NCBI GenBank assembly: GCA_035291545.1
Contig: DATDRW010000059.1
Span: 1 to 26,034 of the forward strand
From: UBA11373 sp035291545
GTDB lineage: Bacteria > Actinomycetota > Acidimicrobiia > Spongiisociales > UBA11373
DNA: 26,034 bases
Reading direction: 5' to 3'
Positions 13,988 to 21,709 of this stretch are shown here, in pieces. A model generated the notes under the pieces. That model saw nothing but the letters and a program-made list of their open reading frames with translations. It made no database searches and was not told the origin of the DNA. Each line of letters starts with the position of its first letter. Position 1 is the first letter of the stretch. Position numbers and translations under genes: made by a program.

Positions 13988-15409
13988 ATGCCCGGGCCCA
14001 AAGACGTGCTGAAGATGCTGGCAGACGGGGAGTACGAGTTCGTCGACCTCAGGTTCTGCGACCTTCCCGGCCAGGTGCAGCACTTCACGGTTCCGGCCGC
14101 AGAGGTGACCACAGCCTGTTTCGACGAGGGGTTTGGCTTCGACGGCTCGTCGATCCGCGGTTTTCAGGCGATCCAGGAGTCGGACATGCTGCTCATGCCC
14201 GATCCCGACACCGCCGTCGAGGACACCTTCCGCGACCGACGCACCCTCATCATGTATTGCTGGGTGCGGGACCCGATCACCGGTCAGCCCTATGAGAAGG
14301 ATCCCCGCTACGTCGCCAAGAAGGCCGAGGCCTACCTGAAGAGCACCGGGCTTGCCGATACCTCGTATTGGGGCCCGGAGGCGGAGTTCTACATCTTCGA
14401 CTCCGTCCGCTACGACCAGCGGCAGAACACGGCCTTCTACGAGGTGGACTCAGAGGAGGGGGCGTGGAACGCCGGACGGGAGGAACCGGGAGGCAACCTC
14501 GGGTACAAGCCGGGGTTCAAGGAGGGCTACTTCCCGGTTCCCCCGACCGACCACTTCCAGGACCTGCGCTCGGAGATGGCGGCACGGCTCGCCGCCGCCG
14601 GGATCTACGTGGAGGTGCAGCACCACGAGGTCGGCACCGCAGGGCAGTCCGAGATCGACATCCGCTACGGAACCTTGCTGCAGACCGCCGACCGGGTCAC
14701 CCTCTTCAAGTACATCGTGAAGAACACGGCCTGGGAGTTCGGCAAGACGGTGACCTTCATGCCCAAGCCGATATTCCAGGACAACGGATCGGGAATGCAT
14801 TGCCACCAGAGCCTGTGGCTTGACGGCAAGCCGCTGTTCTACGACGAGAAGGGCTACGCCAACCTCTCCGACATGGCCCGGTACTACATCGGCGGGCTGC
14901 TCAAGCACGCCCCGTCGTTGATGGCATGGGCGGCGCCGACCACCAACTCGTATCGGCGCCTGGTGCCCGGGTACGAGGCGCCGGTCAACCTGGTGTACAG
15001 CCAGCGCAACCGGTCGGCGGCGATCCGGATTCCGGTGGTGAGCCGGCGTCCCGAGCTGAAGCGGCTCGAGTTTCGTTGCCCCGATCCGTCGGCGAACCCC
15101 TATCTGGCGTTCTCGGCGATGCTCCTCGCCGGACTCGACGGGATCGCCAACCGGATCGATCCGGGGGCACCGGTGGACAAGGACCTCTACGACCTCCCGC
15201 CGGAGGAACTCGCCAAGGTGCCGACGGTGCCCGGATCGCTCGATGAGTCGCTGGCGGCGCTCGAAGCCGACTACGAGTACCTCCTGGTGGGCGACGTGTT
15301 CACCGAGGGGCTGATCAAGGACTGGATCGCCTACAAGCGAGCTCACGAGGTGGACCCGGTGCGGCTCCGTCCCCACCCCTGGGAGTTCATGCTGTATTAC
15401 GACTGCTGA
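13988..15409 (+). CDS. glnA: Glutamine synthetase type I, GlnA1-like with adenylylation site
   Basis: This 473-aa protein is the canonical dodecameric glutamine synthetase of ammonia assimilation. Family landmarks in order are FGFDGSSIRGF near residue 50, GPEAEFYIFD near 129, EVGTAGQSEIDIRY near 213, FMPKPIFQDNGSGMHCHQS near 256, and LEFRCPDPSANPYLAF near 360. Near 398, KDLYDLPPEE carries the Tyr that GlnE adenylylates in this GSI-beta subtype. Length and motifs match actinobacterial GlnA1. AAGGAG lies 6 nt before ATG 13988. Upstream is the phased pentamer array, and the stop codon is inside a strong terminator hairpin. No glnE or glnB is in the window. Confidence 0.96.
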   Translation: MPGPKDVLKMLADGEYEFVDLRFCDLPGQVQHFTVPAAEVTTACFDEGFGFDGSSIRGFQAIQESDMLLMPDPDTAVEDTFRDRRTLIMYCWVRDPITGQPYEKDPRYVAKKAEAYLKSTGLADTSYWGPEAEFYIFDSVRYDQRQNTAFYEVDSEEGAWNAGREEPGGNLGYKPGFKEGYFPVPPTDHFQDLRSEMAARLAAAGIYVEVQHHEVGTAGQSEIDIRYGTLLQTADRVTLFKYIVKNTAWEFGKTVTFMPKPIFQDNGSGMHCHQSLWLDGKPLFYDEKGYANLSDMARYYIGGLLKHAPSLMAWAAPTTNSYRRLVPGYEAPVNLVYSQRNRSAAIRIPVVSRRPELKRLEFRCPDPSANPYLAFSAMLLAGLDGIANRIDPGAPVDKDLYDLPPEELAKVPTVPGSLDESLAALEADYEYLLVGDVFTEGLIKDWIAYKRAHEVDPVRLRPHPWEFMLYYDC

Positions 15410-15430
15410 GCCGCTCACGGCGGCTCAGCA
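15404..15430 (+). terminator. Strong hairpin over the glnA stop codon
   Basis: A perfect 10-bp stem, TGCTGAGCCG (15404-15413) with CGGCTCAGCA (15421-15430), encloses CTCACGG; one more C-G pair closes the loop. The TGA stop (15407-15409) lies in the left arm. No T-tract follows. It is the first of several hairpins after glnA. Confidence 0.75.
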
Positions 15431-15437
15431 GTCGGCT

Positions 15438-15486
15438 CCCCCTTCGGGGGGCGCCTCCGCAATTCGCCAGTCCCGCGTCTCGCGGG
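15438..15486. terminator. Two further triloop hairpins and the left arm of a heptamer block
   Basis: CCCCC-TTC-GGGGG (15438-15450) and CCCGCG-TCT-CGCGGG (15472-15486) are GC hairpins with 3-nt loops. Between them CGCAATTCGCC (15458-15468) is a perfect inverted copy of GGCGAATTGCG at 15591-15601. The gap 15410-15799 holds no gene. It contains these hairpins, about 100 nt with nothing recognisable (15487-15590), and then the tandem repeat. Confidence 0.6.
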
Positions 15487-15590
15487 GTGCGCGTCTCGGT
15501 GAGGTTCTCGGATCGAAGTGAGCGCGTCCCTCGGTGCAATGGGCAATTGGCCGGAGCGCGTCAGAACGCCCGGGCCCGCTCGTCTGGTCC

Positions 15591-15753
15591 GGCGAATTGC
15601 GAATTGCGGGGGGGCCGAAGGCCCGACCTCTTGCGAATTGCGAATTGCAGGAGGGTCGAAGGCCCGACCTCTTGCGAATTGCGAATTGCGAATTGCGGGG
15701 GGGCCGGAGGCCCGACCTCTTTGCCAATCGCGGGAGGGCCGAAGGCCCGACCC
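15591..15753. repeat. Tandem repeat: GCGAATT heptamers alternating with GGGCC-GAA-GGCCC hairpins (four copies)
   Basis: Hairpin cores GGGCC-NNN-GGCCC occur at 15612-15624, 15653-15665 (one G-T pair), 15701-15713 (loop GGA) and 15736-15748. Each is followed by GACC and a CTT-containing tail. Between them stand 2, 3 and about 1 GCGAATT heptamers, which explains the 41- and 48-nt spacing (a 7-nt difference). The array ends 46 nt before the start of the WecA-type gene, which has its own ribosome site. Copy variation indicates slippage. Confidence 0.85.
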
Positions 15754-15799
15754 TTATTACCCTCCGCGGGTATGCCCGCGCGCGGGCGGGGAGGTGACG

Positions 15800-16879
15800 G
15801 TGCGGATTCCCTATTCGCTTGTCCTGGCCGGGGCCGCGTTTCTCATCGCGCTTGCGCTCACCCCGCTGGTGATGGCGGTGGCCCGGCGGTTCGGCGTCGT
15901 CGACCGACCCGGGCCGCGCCGCATCCACACGAAGCCGGTGCCGACGGCCGGCGGTCTGGCGATGGCGGTGGCGGTTCTGGGGGTTGCCTGGGGGGCGCGT
16001 CTCGTTTCCGACGCAGCCCGCACCACGCTCGACGTGCGCCCCCTCATCGGGATCACCATCGCCGCGGGGATCGTGCTCCTCCTCGGTCTCGTCGACGACA
16101 CCCGCGCGGTCAACCCGTGGGGCAAGATCGCCGGCGAGGTGGCCGCCGCGTGGGTGCTCTACGCCTACGGGCTGGGGATCCCGCTGATCTCCAACCCGTT
16201 CGGCGACGCCATTGCCACCGGTGTGTTCAATCTTCCGCTCACCATCCTGTGGGTGCTGGTCGTGGTCAACGCCATCAACCTCATCGACGGGATCGACGGG
16301 CTCGCCTCGGGGGCGGTGTTCATCGCCGCGGTGACACTGTGGTTCGTCGGCCGTACCAACGGCGACTTCTATGTGATGTTCGTCGCCTCGGCGATCATCG
16401 GAGCGACCTTCGGGTTCCTGCGGTACAACTTCCCGCCGGCCAAGGTGTTCATGGGTGACACCGGAAGCCAGTTCCTCGGATTGCTCCTCGCCGCGGTGGC
16501 GCTCCTCGAGAACCGCAAGGGGACGGCGGCGATCACCCTGTTGTTCCCGCTGGTCGCTCTGGCGGTTCCGATCTCGGACAGCGTCATCGCCTTCGTGCGC
16601 CGCGCCATCGGGGGACAGTCGGTGTTCCGCGCCGACAGCGAGCACATCCATCACCGGCTGCTCCGCATCGGTCTGTCCCACCGCCACGTCGTGTACGTGA
16701 TGTGGTTCCTGTGCGCCTACTGCGGCGTGATGGCGGTGGTGCTGGCGACGCTCCCCCCGGGATACGCCGCCCTCCTGGTCGTGTTCCTCGCCGCCGGGGT
16801 GTTCTTCGCCTTCCGCGGCCTCGATTTCATCGATCGAGTCCTCGCCTCCCGCCCGCCTCAGCCGACCGACGACCGATGA
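15800..16879 (+). CDS. Undecaprenyl-phosphate sugar-1-phosphate transferase, WecA/TagO type (MraY family)
   Basis: This polytopic membrane enzyme of about 359 aa should start a surface glycan by moving a HexNAc-1-phosphate from UDP-sugar to undecaprenyl phosphate on the inner face. Motifs in order are DDTRAVNPWGK (D99, D100), NAINLIDGIDGLASG (157-171), FMGDTGSQFLG with D220, and the HIHHR motif (282-286). These fit the UDP-GlcNAc-type WecA/TagO branch better than MraY. About ten hydrophobic segments are visible. The start is GTG 15800 with GGGGAGG 5 nt upstream; GTG 15794 is in frame but lies in the ribosome site. Its stop overlaps the flippase ATG by 4 nt, showing an operon. Confidence 0.9.
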   Translation: MRIPYSLVLAGAAFLIALALTPLVMAVARRFGVVDRPGPRRIHTKPVPTAGGLAMAVAVLGVAWGARLVSDAARTTLDVRPLIGITIAAGIVLLLGLVDDTRAVNPWGKIAGEVAAAWVLYAYGLGIPLISNPFGDAIATGVFNLPLTILWVLVVVNAINLIDGIDGLASGAVFIAAVTLWFVGRTNGDFYVMFVASAIIGATFGFLRYNFPPAKVFMGDTGSQFLGLLLAAVALLENRKGTAAITLLFPLVALAVPISDSVIAFVRRAIGGQSVFRADSEHIHHRLLRIGLSHRHVVYVMWFLCAYCGVMAVVLATLPPGYAALLVVFLAAGVFFAFRGLDFIDRVLASRPPQPTDDR

Positions 16880-18327
16880 AGCCACCAGCATCGCCTTCGC
16901 TCACCAGGGCGACCACCGGAGGCGCTCTGTGGATGGGCGGCTCGCTGGGGATCCAGGTCGGGATCGGACTGGTCGCCCAGGTGATCCTGGCCACCATCCT
17001 CACGGCGCACGACTTCGGTCTGTTTGCCCTAGTGGTGGCGGTGTCGTACATGCTGAGCAGCGTCGGCAACTTCGGGATCAAGACGCTGATGGCGCAACGC
17101 ACACCGGACGAGATCGCCGGTCTTCGGACCGCGGTGTTCCGGGCCGGGATGTGGGCTGCGGCTCTGTCCGGTCTCTTGCTGGTGGCGATCAGCCCGTTCG
17201 TCTCGCGTCTCGTCGACGAGCCGGATCTCGAGGGTCTCCTGCTGGTGACCGCAGCCACGTTCCTCTTCAAGCCGTACACGGCCATCGCCACCGCGGCCCT
17301 GCAGGCCCGGCTCCGGTTTGCCAGGGTCGCCTGGGCACTCCTGGCCGCTACCGCGGCGCACTACGTCGTGGCCATCATCCTCGCCGAGGCCGGTCTCGGT
17401 GCCCTCAGCCTGGTCATCGGCACACAGGTCAACGCGGTAGTCATGGTGGCGGCGCTGTGGGTGCTGTCGCGCCGCGAAGACGCTGCACCCGCTGTGGCGT
17501 CCGTGACCACCCGTCGGGCGGCGGCGATGGCGCGGTGGCCGCTCGCCGGCGAGGTGGCCATGGACGCCACGGGGCGGATCGATTTCCTCATGCTCGGGTT
17601 GTTCGTGCCCACCGAGGTCGTCGGGATGTACTACTTCGCCTTCCAGTTGGTGCTCCGGCTCAACGAGCTGCTCACCGGGGTGGCCCGCAACGTGCTCTTC
17701 CCGGCCCTCGCCCAGATTCCCGATCACCACGAGCGGCAGGCGGCGGGGGTGCTGCGGGCGGGCACCCTGCTTGCGCTCGCCGGTGGCGCCGCCGCCGCGG
17801 CCCTGATCGCCTCGCTGTTCCCCATAGAGGAGATCCTCTGGGGTGGCCGCTGGGAGGGGGCCGTCCCGGCGATGATGCTCCTCGCCTCGGTGGCTCCCGG
17901 ACAGGCGGTGCAGGCGGCGGTGGAGCAGCTGCTCAAGGCCCGGGCCCGGTTCCGCCGGTGGACCGGGGTGATCACGGTGCGCGCCGTGGGGAGTGCCCTG
18001 GTGGCGCTGGTCGTGGGTGCCGTGCTCGGCGATGCGGCGACCGCGACCGGGATTGCAGCGGCGATCGCGGTGTTCGTGGTCGTCGAGGCGGTGCTCGAGG
18101 TGGCCGTGATCGGAGGCGGGCTCGGGATCCCCGTCGGCCGTTACTGGGCGACGGCGCTGCCCACCTGGGCGCTGCTCGTCGCCGGCGGGTGGGGAGTGGT
18201 CGGGCTGGTGTCCGGGTGGAATCTGGATCCCTGGGTCGCCGCGGGGGTCTCGATGGCGCTGGTGGCCGCGTTCGCCGCCGCCGTCGGCGCCGCGATTTGG
18301 CGGTTCGGGATCATCACCCGCCGCTGA
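16876..18327 (+). CDS. Oligosaccharide/polysaccharide flippase, Wzx-like (MOP superfamily)
   Basis: This 483-aa integral membrane protein has roughly 12-14 hydrophobic segments. It opens with GGALWMGGSLGIQVGIGLVA, typical of lipid-linked oligosaccharide flippases. The region LARW-like MARWPLAGEVAMDATGRIDFLMLGLF and VLFPALAQIPD near the middle are the usual conserved parts of the polysaccharide-synthesis MOP branch. It would move undecaprenyl-linked repeat units to the outer face after the upstream WecA-type enzyme and the neighbouring glycosyltransferase have built them. ATG 16876 overlaps the preceding stop (ATGA). Its TGA abuts the stop of the convergent glycosyltransferase with no gap. Export of another lipid-linked glycan cannot be excluded. 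Confidence 0.86.
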   Translation: MKPPASPSLTRATTGGALWMGGSLGIQVGIGLVAQVILATILTAHDFGLFALVVAVSYMLSSVGNFGIKTLMAQRTPDEIAGLRTAVFRAGMWAAALSGLLLVAISPFVSRLVDEPDLEGLLLVTAATFLFKPYTAIATAALQARLRFARVAWALLAATAAHYVVAIILAEAGLGALSLVIGTQVNAVVMVAALWVLSRREDAAPAVASVTTRRAAAMARWPLAGEVAMDATGRIDFLMLGLFVPTEVVGMYYFAFQLVLRLNELLTGVARNVLFPALAQIPDHHERQAAGVLRAGTLLALAGGAAAAALIASLFPIEEILWGGRWEGAVPAMMLLASVAPGQAVQAAVEQLLKARARFRRWTGVITVRAVGSALVALVVGAVLGDAATATGIAAAIAVFVVVEAVLEVAVIGGGLGIPVGRYWATALPTWALLVAGGWGVVGLVSGWNLDPWVAAGVSMALVAAFAAAVGAAIWRFGIITRR

Positions 18328-19521
18328 CTACCCCGTCTCGACGATGCGGAGGTAGGCCGCTGCAACCGCCTCCCGCGAATAGTGCTCCCGCACGAACCGG
18401 CGTCCCCGCCGCCCCATCTCCGCCAAGAGGGTGCGATCGATGGCGCGGATCACATCGGCTACCGCCTCCGGAGTGAGCGGGTCGATGGTGAAACCGGCGC
18501 CTGACTCGCGCACGAGGGCGGTCACCTCAGAATCCAAGGGGGCCGCAGCGATGATCGGCCGTTCTGCCGCCAGCGCCTGGTAGGCCTTGGACGGCATCGC
18601 GTCGGCACCGAGGCCGGGGGCGAGCGGAACGTACATCACGTCGCAGGCGGCGTAGATCTCCGGGACCCGGCTCACCGGCTGGTGGGGTACGGCGACGACA
18701 TTGCCGAGTCCCTCGGCCGAGATGCGGGCGGTGAGCCGTTCCCGCTCGGTGCCGTCACCTACCAGGACGATCTGGATGGGGAGGTCGGCGACCAACCGCG
18801 CCGCATCGAGGAGCAGGTCGAGGTTCTGCGGGACCCCCATGTTGCCGGCGTAGCCGATCACCAACGGGGCCATGATCCCGAATTCGGTGCGGAACCCGGC
18901 ACCGTCGGTCCCCGGGGCGATGGCGTCGAGATCGACCCCATCGGGGATCAGTTCGACCAGGGTGCCGTCACTGCGAGAGGCGATGCGGCGGGCGATCCCG
19001 TCGGTGTGTGTGGTCACCACCGCCGCCTTGCGGAAGGCGCGGTTCTCCGTCCACCGCATCATGGCGACGAGTGGTCGGGCGTCGAGCACACCGAGAGCCA
19101 CCGCAATGTCGGGGTACAGCTCTTTGACGTTGTAGACCAGGCGCGCCCGGTGGCGCCGGGCCACCCACCACCCGATAAGGCCGATGCCCGGCGGCGGGGT
19201 CACCGCCAGCACCACGTCTGGTTTCCGTCCCCGCAGCATTCCGGCCCAGAAGGCGCCGATCAGGTAGAGCAGCCAGATGAAGGCGTTGCGCAGCGCCGCC
19301 CGGCCCTTGCGGGGAACCGGGATGCGGATGATGCGCACCCCGGCGGGCTCGCCCTTCGCCGTCCCTTCGGGCCGGGAGTGGGGGGTGGTGGTGATCACGC
19401 TGACCCGATGGCCGGCCGTGATCAGATCCTCGGCGAGGTTTCCGACCAGGTGCGCGGTGCTCACGTTGTCGGGCGGGAAGACCACGGAGAAGATGAGGAC
19501 GTGGCGTCCTCGGCTCGTCAT
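18328..19521 (-). CDS. Glycosyltransferase family 4, WbuB-like
   Basis: This 397-aa GT-B enzyme likely transfers an L-6-deoxy-HexNAc from its UDP donor to a lipid-linked acceptor on the cytosolic side of the membrane. The N-terminal domain opens with VLIFSVVFPPDNVSTAHLVGNLAEDL. The mid-region VTPPPGIGLIGWWVARR, ELYPDIAVALG and VELIPDGVDLD are typical of WbuB-type transferases. The C-terminal Rossmann half includes IGYAGNMGVPQNLDLLLDAA and PSKAYQALAAERPIIA. ATG 19521 overlaps the stop of the 2-epimerase by 4 nt, and it is the last gene of a four-gene minus-strand operon. WbuB homologues accompany FnlA/FnlC enzymes elsewhere, which agrees with this context. Exact donor and acceptor are inferred. 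Confidence 0.86.
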   Translation of the reverse strand: MTSRGRHVLIFSVVFPPDNVSTAHLVGNLAEDLITAGHRVSVITTTPHSRPEGTAKGEPAGVRIIRIPVPRKGRAALRNAFIWLLYLIGAFWAGMLRGRKPDVVLAVTPPPGIGLIGWWVARRHRARLVYNVKELYPDIAVALGVLDARPLVAMMRWTENRAFRKAAVVTTHTDGIARRIASRSDGTLVELIPDGVDLDAIAPGTDGAGFRTEFGIMAPLVIGYAGNMGVPQNLDLLLDAARLVADLPIQIVLVGDGTERERLTARISAEGLGNVVAVPHQPVSRVPEIYAACDVMYVPLAPGLGADAMPSKAYQALAAERPIIAAAPLDSEVTALVRESGAGFTIDPLTPEAVADVIRAIDRTLLAEMGRRGRRFVREHYSREAVAAAYLRIVETG

Positions 19522-20639
19522 CCGCCCCCCGTGACCCAGGCGATCTCGGCGAGGTCGGGCTCCCGGTAACCGAGGACGATCCGGGTGACGGTCTCGGCGA
19601 CGTGTTCGGCGAGGTATTCGGCCGGGGGCGTCCAACCCCGCTCGAGCGACGTCACCAGTTGCACCGCGTCGGCGATGGCGGCGTAATCCGAACCGGCGAG
19701 GACGTTGGAGCCGGCGTCGATGGTCTCGGGCCGCTCGGTGACGTCGCGGATGGTCACATTGGGCACCCCGAAGATGCAGGTCTCCTCCTGGACGGTTCCG
19801 CTGTCGGTGAGGACGCAGAACGCCTCCTGTTCGAGGCGGACGAAGTCGAAGAACCCGAGAGGCTCCAGCCAGCGCAACCCCTTGCGATCGATTTTCACCC
19901 CGAACCGCTCGATCCGGGCGCGGGTGCGGGGGTGGAGGGAGGTGATCACGGGGTGCCCGTAACGTTGGTGGAGTCCGGTGAGGGCGTCGACGAGGCGCCG
20001 CAGGCGGGGCTCCCCGTCGACGTTCTCGGCGCGGTGCATGGTCACGAGGAAGTACTTGCGGGGCGAGACCCCGAGGTCGGTGAGCGCGGTGCTGGCGGCG
20101 ATCTGGTCGGCGTGGTGGTCGATCACCTGCTTGATCGGGTTCCCGATCACATGGATCCGCTCCCCGGGGATCCCCTCGCGCACCAGGTTCTCCCGGCTGC
20201 GATTGGTGTAGGGGAGGAGCACCGAGCTGGAGTGGTCGATGACCCGCCGATTGACCTCCTCCGGCACCCGGTCGTCGTGGCAGCGGTTGCCCGCCTCCAT
20301 GTGATAGACGGGGATGCCGAGACGGCGGGCGACGATGGCGGCGAGCCCGCTGTTGGTGTCGCCGAGGATGAGCACCCTATCGGGATGGTGCTCGCGCAGC
20401 AGCGCCTCGGTATGGGTCAGGATCTGGCCGATCTGCTCACCGAACGAGGGTGCCTGCACCCCGAGGAACACATCCGGATCGCGTACCCCGAGATCGCGGA
20501 AGAACACCCCACTGAGCGTGTCCGCGTAGTTCTGTCCGGTGTGGACCAGGACGTGGTCGGCGTGCTGGTCGAGGAGGGGGATGATCCGGCTCAGCCGGAT
20601 GATCTCCGGCCGGGTGCCGAGGATCGTCATCACCTTCAT
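19518..20639 (-). CDS. UDP-HexNAc 2-epimerase, FnlC/WbvD/CapG-like (WecB family)
   Basis: This 373-aa cytosolic enzyme belongs to the non-hydrolysing UDP-GlcNAc 2-epimerase family. The N-terminal GTRPEIIRLS, VHTGQNY, GDTNSGLAA and LTDSGTVQEE motifs are all present. MEAGNRCHDDRVPEEVNRR, rather than the WecB form MEAGLRTG, is the signature of the FnlC/CapG/WbvD branch. That branch epimerises C2 of UDP-L-6-deoxy sugars to give UDP-L-FucNAc or UDP-L-QuiNAc. It starts at ATG 20639, overlapping the upstream stop by 4 nt. It follows the dehydratase and reductase genes in pathway order. Longer upstream frame is excluded because it lies inside the dehydratase gene. Confidence 0.9.
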   Translation of the reverse strand: MKVMTILGTRPEIIRLSRIIPLLDQHADHVLVHTGQNYADTLSGVFFRDLGVRDPDVFLGVQAPSFGEQIGQILTHTEALLREHHPDRVLILGDTNSGLAAIVARRLGIPVYHMEAGNRCHDDRVPEEVNRRVIDHSSSVLLPYTNRSRENLVREGIPGERIHVIGNPIKQVIDHHADQIAASTALTDLGVSPRKYFLVTMHRAENVDGEPRLRRLVDALTGLHQRYGHPVITSLHPRTRARIERFGVKIDRKGLRWLEPLGFFDFVRLEQEAFCVLTDSGTVQEETCIFGVPNVTIRDVTERPETIDAGSNVLAGSDYAAIADAVQLVTSLERGWTPPAEYLAEHVAETVTRIVLGYREPDLAEIAWVTGGG

Positions 20640-21709
20640 CGCAGCAACTCTCCCTCGGCGGGGTCGACCTGGTCGACCAGCAACCGGTGCGCCTCGAGGA
20701 GGCGCCGGGTGCCCTCCAGGTCGAGCAGCGGGCCGGCGCTGCTGAACTCGACGGTCAGCGCCGGCTTGGTCACCTTCTCGGTCTGCAGCTCGGGAAGCAT
20801 CGGCTGGATGGCGAACCACTTCTCCCGGATCAGCGTCCGGGGAGCCTCCTCGTCGTTGACCATGATCTCGTGGACCTTCTCGCCGGGCCGGATGCCGGTG
20901 ACGGTCGTCTCGATCGGCCGGTTGCCGATCAAGGCGGTCGCGATGTCAACGACGCGGGACGACGGGGCGTTGGGGACCAGAGTTTCGCCGGGCTTGCCGA
21001 TGCGGAGGGCGGCGAACACGGTGTCGACGGCGTCGTCGAGGCTGAGCATGAACCGGGTCATCTCGGTGGTGGTGATGGTCACCGGGCCGCCGTGGCGGAT
21101 CTGATCGTGGAAGAGGGGGACGACCGACCCACGGGAGGCCATGACGTTGCCGTAGCGCACGCACACGAATCGAGTGTCGCCGCAAAGCATGTTGGCCTGG
21201 ATGAAAACCCGCTCCTGGATCGCCTTCGTCATCCCCATCACGTTCACCGGCTTGCACGCCTTGTCGGTGGAGATTCCGACAACGGTGTGGACCGGGAGCT
21301 TGTGGTGCTGGATGGCGCGGACGATGTTCTCGGCGCCACCGATGTTGGTCTGCACCGCCTCGAACGGGAAGTACTCGCAGGTGGGGACCTGCTTCAGGGC
21401 GGCGGCGTTGAACACGACATCGACGTTCTGCATCACGGAGCGGACCGACTCGGGGTCGCGGACGTCGCCGATCCAGAACTCGAGTTCGCGTTCGAAATTG
21501 CGGAAGATCGCCTCGTCGGTGGCGGCCCGGCGGTGGAGGTAGTCGAGCCGCATCTCGTGCTGCTTGGCTTCGTCCCGCGAGAACACGATGATCCGAGCCG
21601 GGTTGCCCATCTCACCGCCGAGAAGGCGTTTTACCAGCAGTTTTCCCAGCGACCCGGTGCCGCCGGTGACCAGGATGCGCTTGCCCTCGAGCGGCCGTTC
21701 CTTCGTCAT
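20636..21709 (-). CDS. UDP-GlcNAc 4,6-dehydratase / 5-epimerase, FnlA/WbvB/CapE-like
   Basis: This 357-aa extended SDR enzyme starts conversion of UDP-GlcNAc to UDP-L-6-deoxy-HexNAc. The NAD-binding motif TGGTGSLG is at residues 15-22. NAAALKQVPTCEYFPFEAV and GISTDKACKPVNVMGMTKA are hallmark segments of the FlaA1/CapE group; the catalytic Tyr of ordinary SDRs is replaced by Met (MGMTK), as is typical there. RYGNVMASRGSVVPLF is the usual substrate-binding stretch. ATG 21709 overlaps the upstream reductase stop by 4 nt, with AGGAG a short way upstream inside that gene. It sits between the reductase and the 2-epimerase, matching the three-enzyme set known for L-FucNAc and L-QuiNAc. Confidence 0.92.
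   Translation of the reverse strand: MTKERPLEGKRILVTGGTGSLGKLLVKRLLGGEMGNPARIIVFSRDEAKQHEMRLDYLHRRAATDEAIFRNFERELEFWIGDVRDPESVRSVMQNVDVVFNAAALKQVPTCEYFPFEAVQTNIGGAENIVRAIQHHKLPVHTVVGISTDKACKPVNVMGMTKAIQERVFIQANMLCGDTRFVCVRYGNVMASRGSVVPLFHDQIRHGGPVTITTTEMTRFMLSLDDAVDTVFAALRIGKPGETLVPNAPSSRVVDIATALIGNRPIETTVTGIRPGEKVHEIMVNDEEAPRTLIREKWFAIQPMLPELQTEKVTKPALTVEFSSAGPLLDLEGTRRLLEAHRLLVDQVDPAEGELLR

Noticed and set aside
15591..15753. CRISPR-like look of the tandem repeat
   Set aside because: Spacers are themselves repeats, period is irregular by 7 nt, and no cas genes are present.
15425..16891. 488-aa minus-strand frame opposite the WecA-type gene
   Set aside because: It is charge-rich, without hydrophobic core or motif, and runs through the intergenic repeats; the + strand gene is clearly MraY-family.
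19602..21104. 500-aa + strand frame opposite the 2-epimerase and dehydratase
   Set aside because: Spans two real minus-strand genes with clear motifs; composition is that of an antisense frame.
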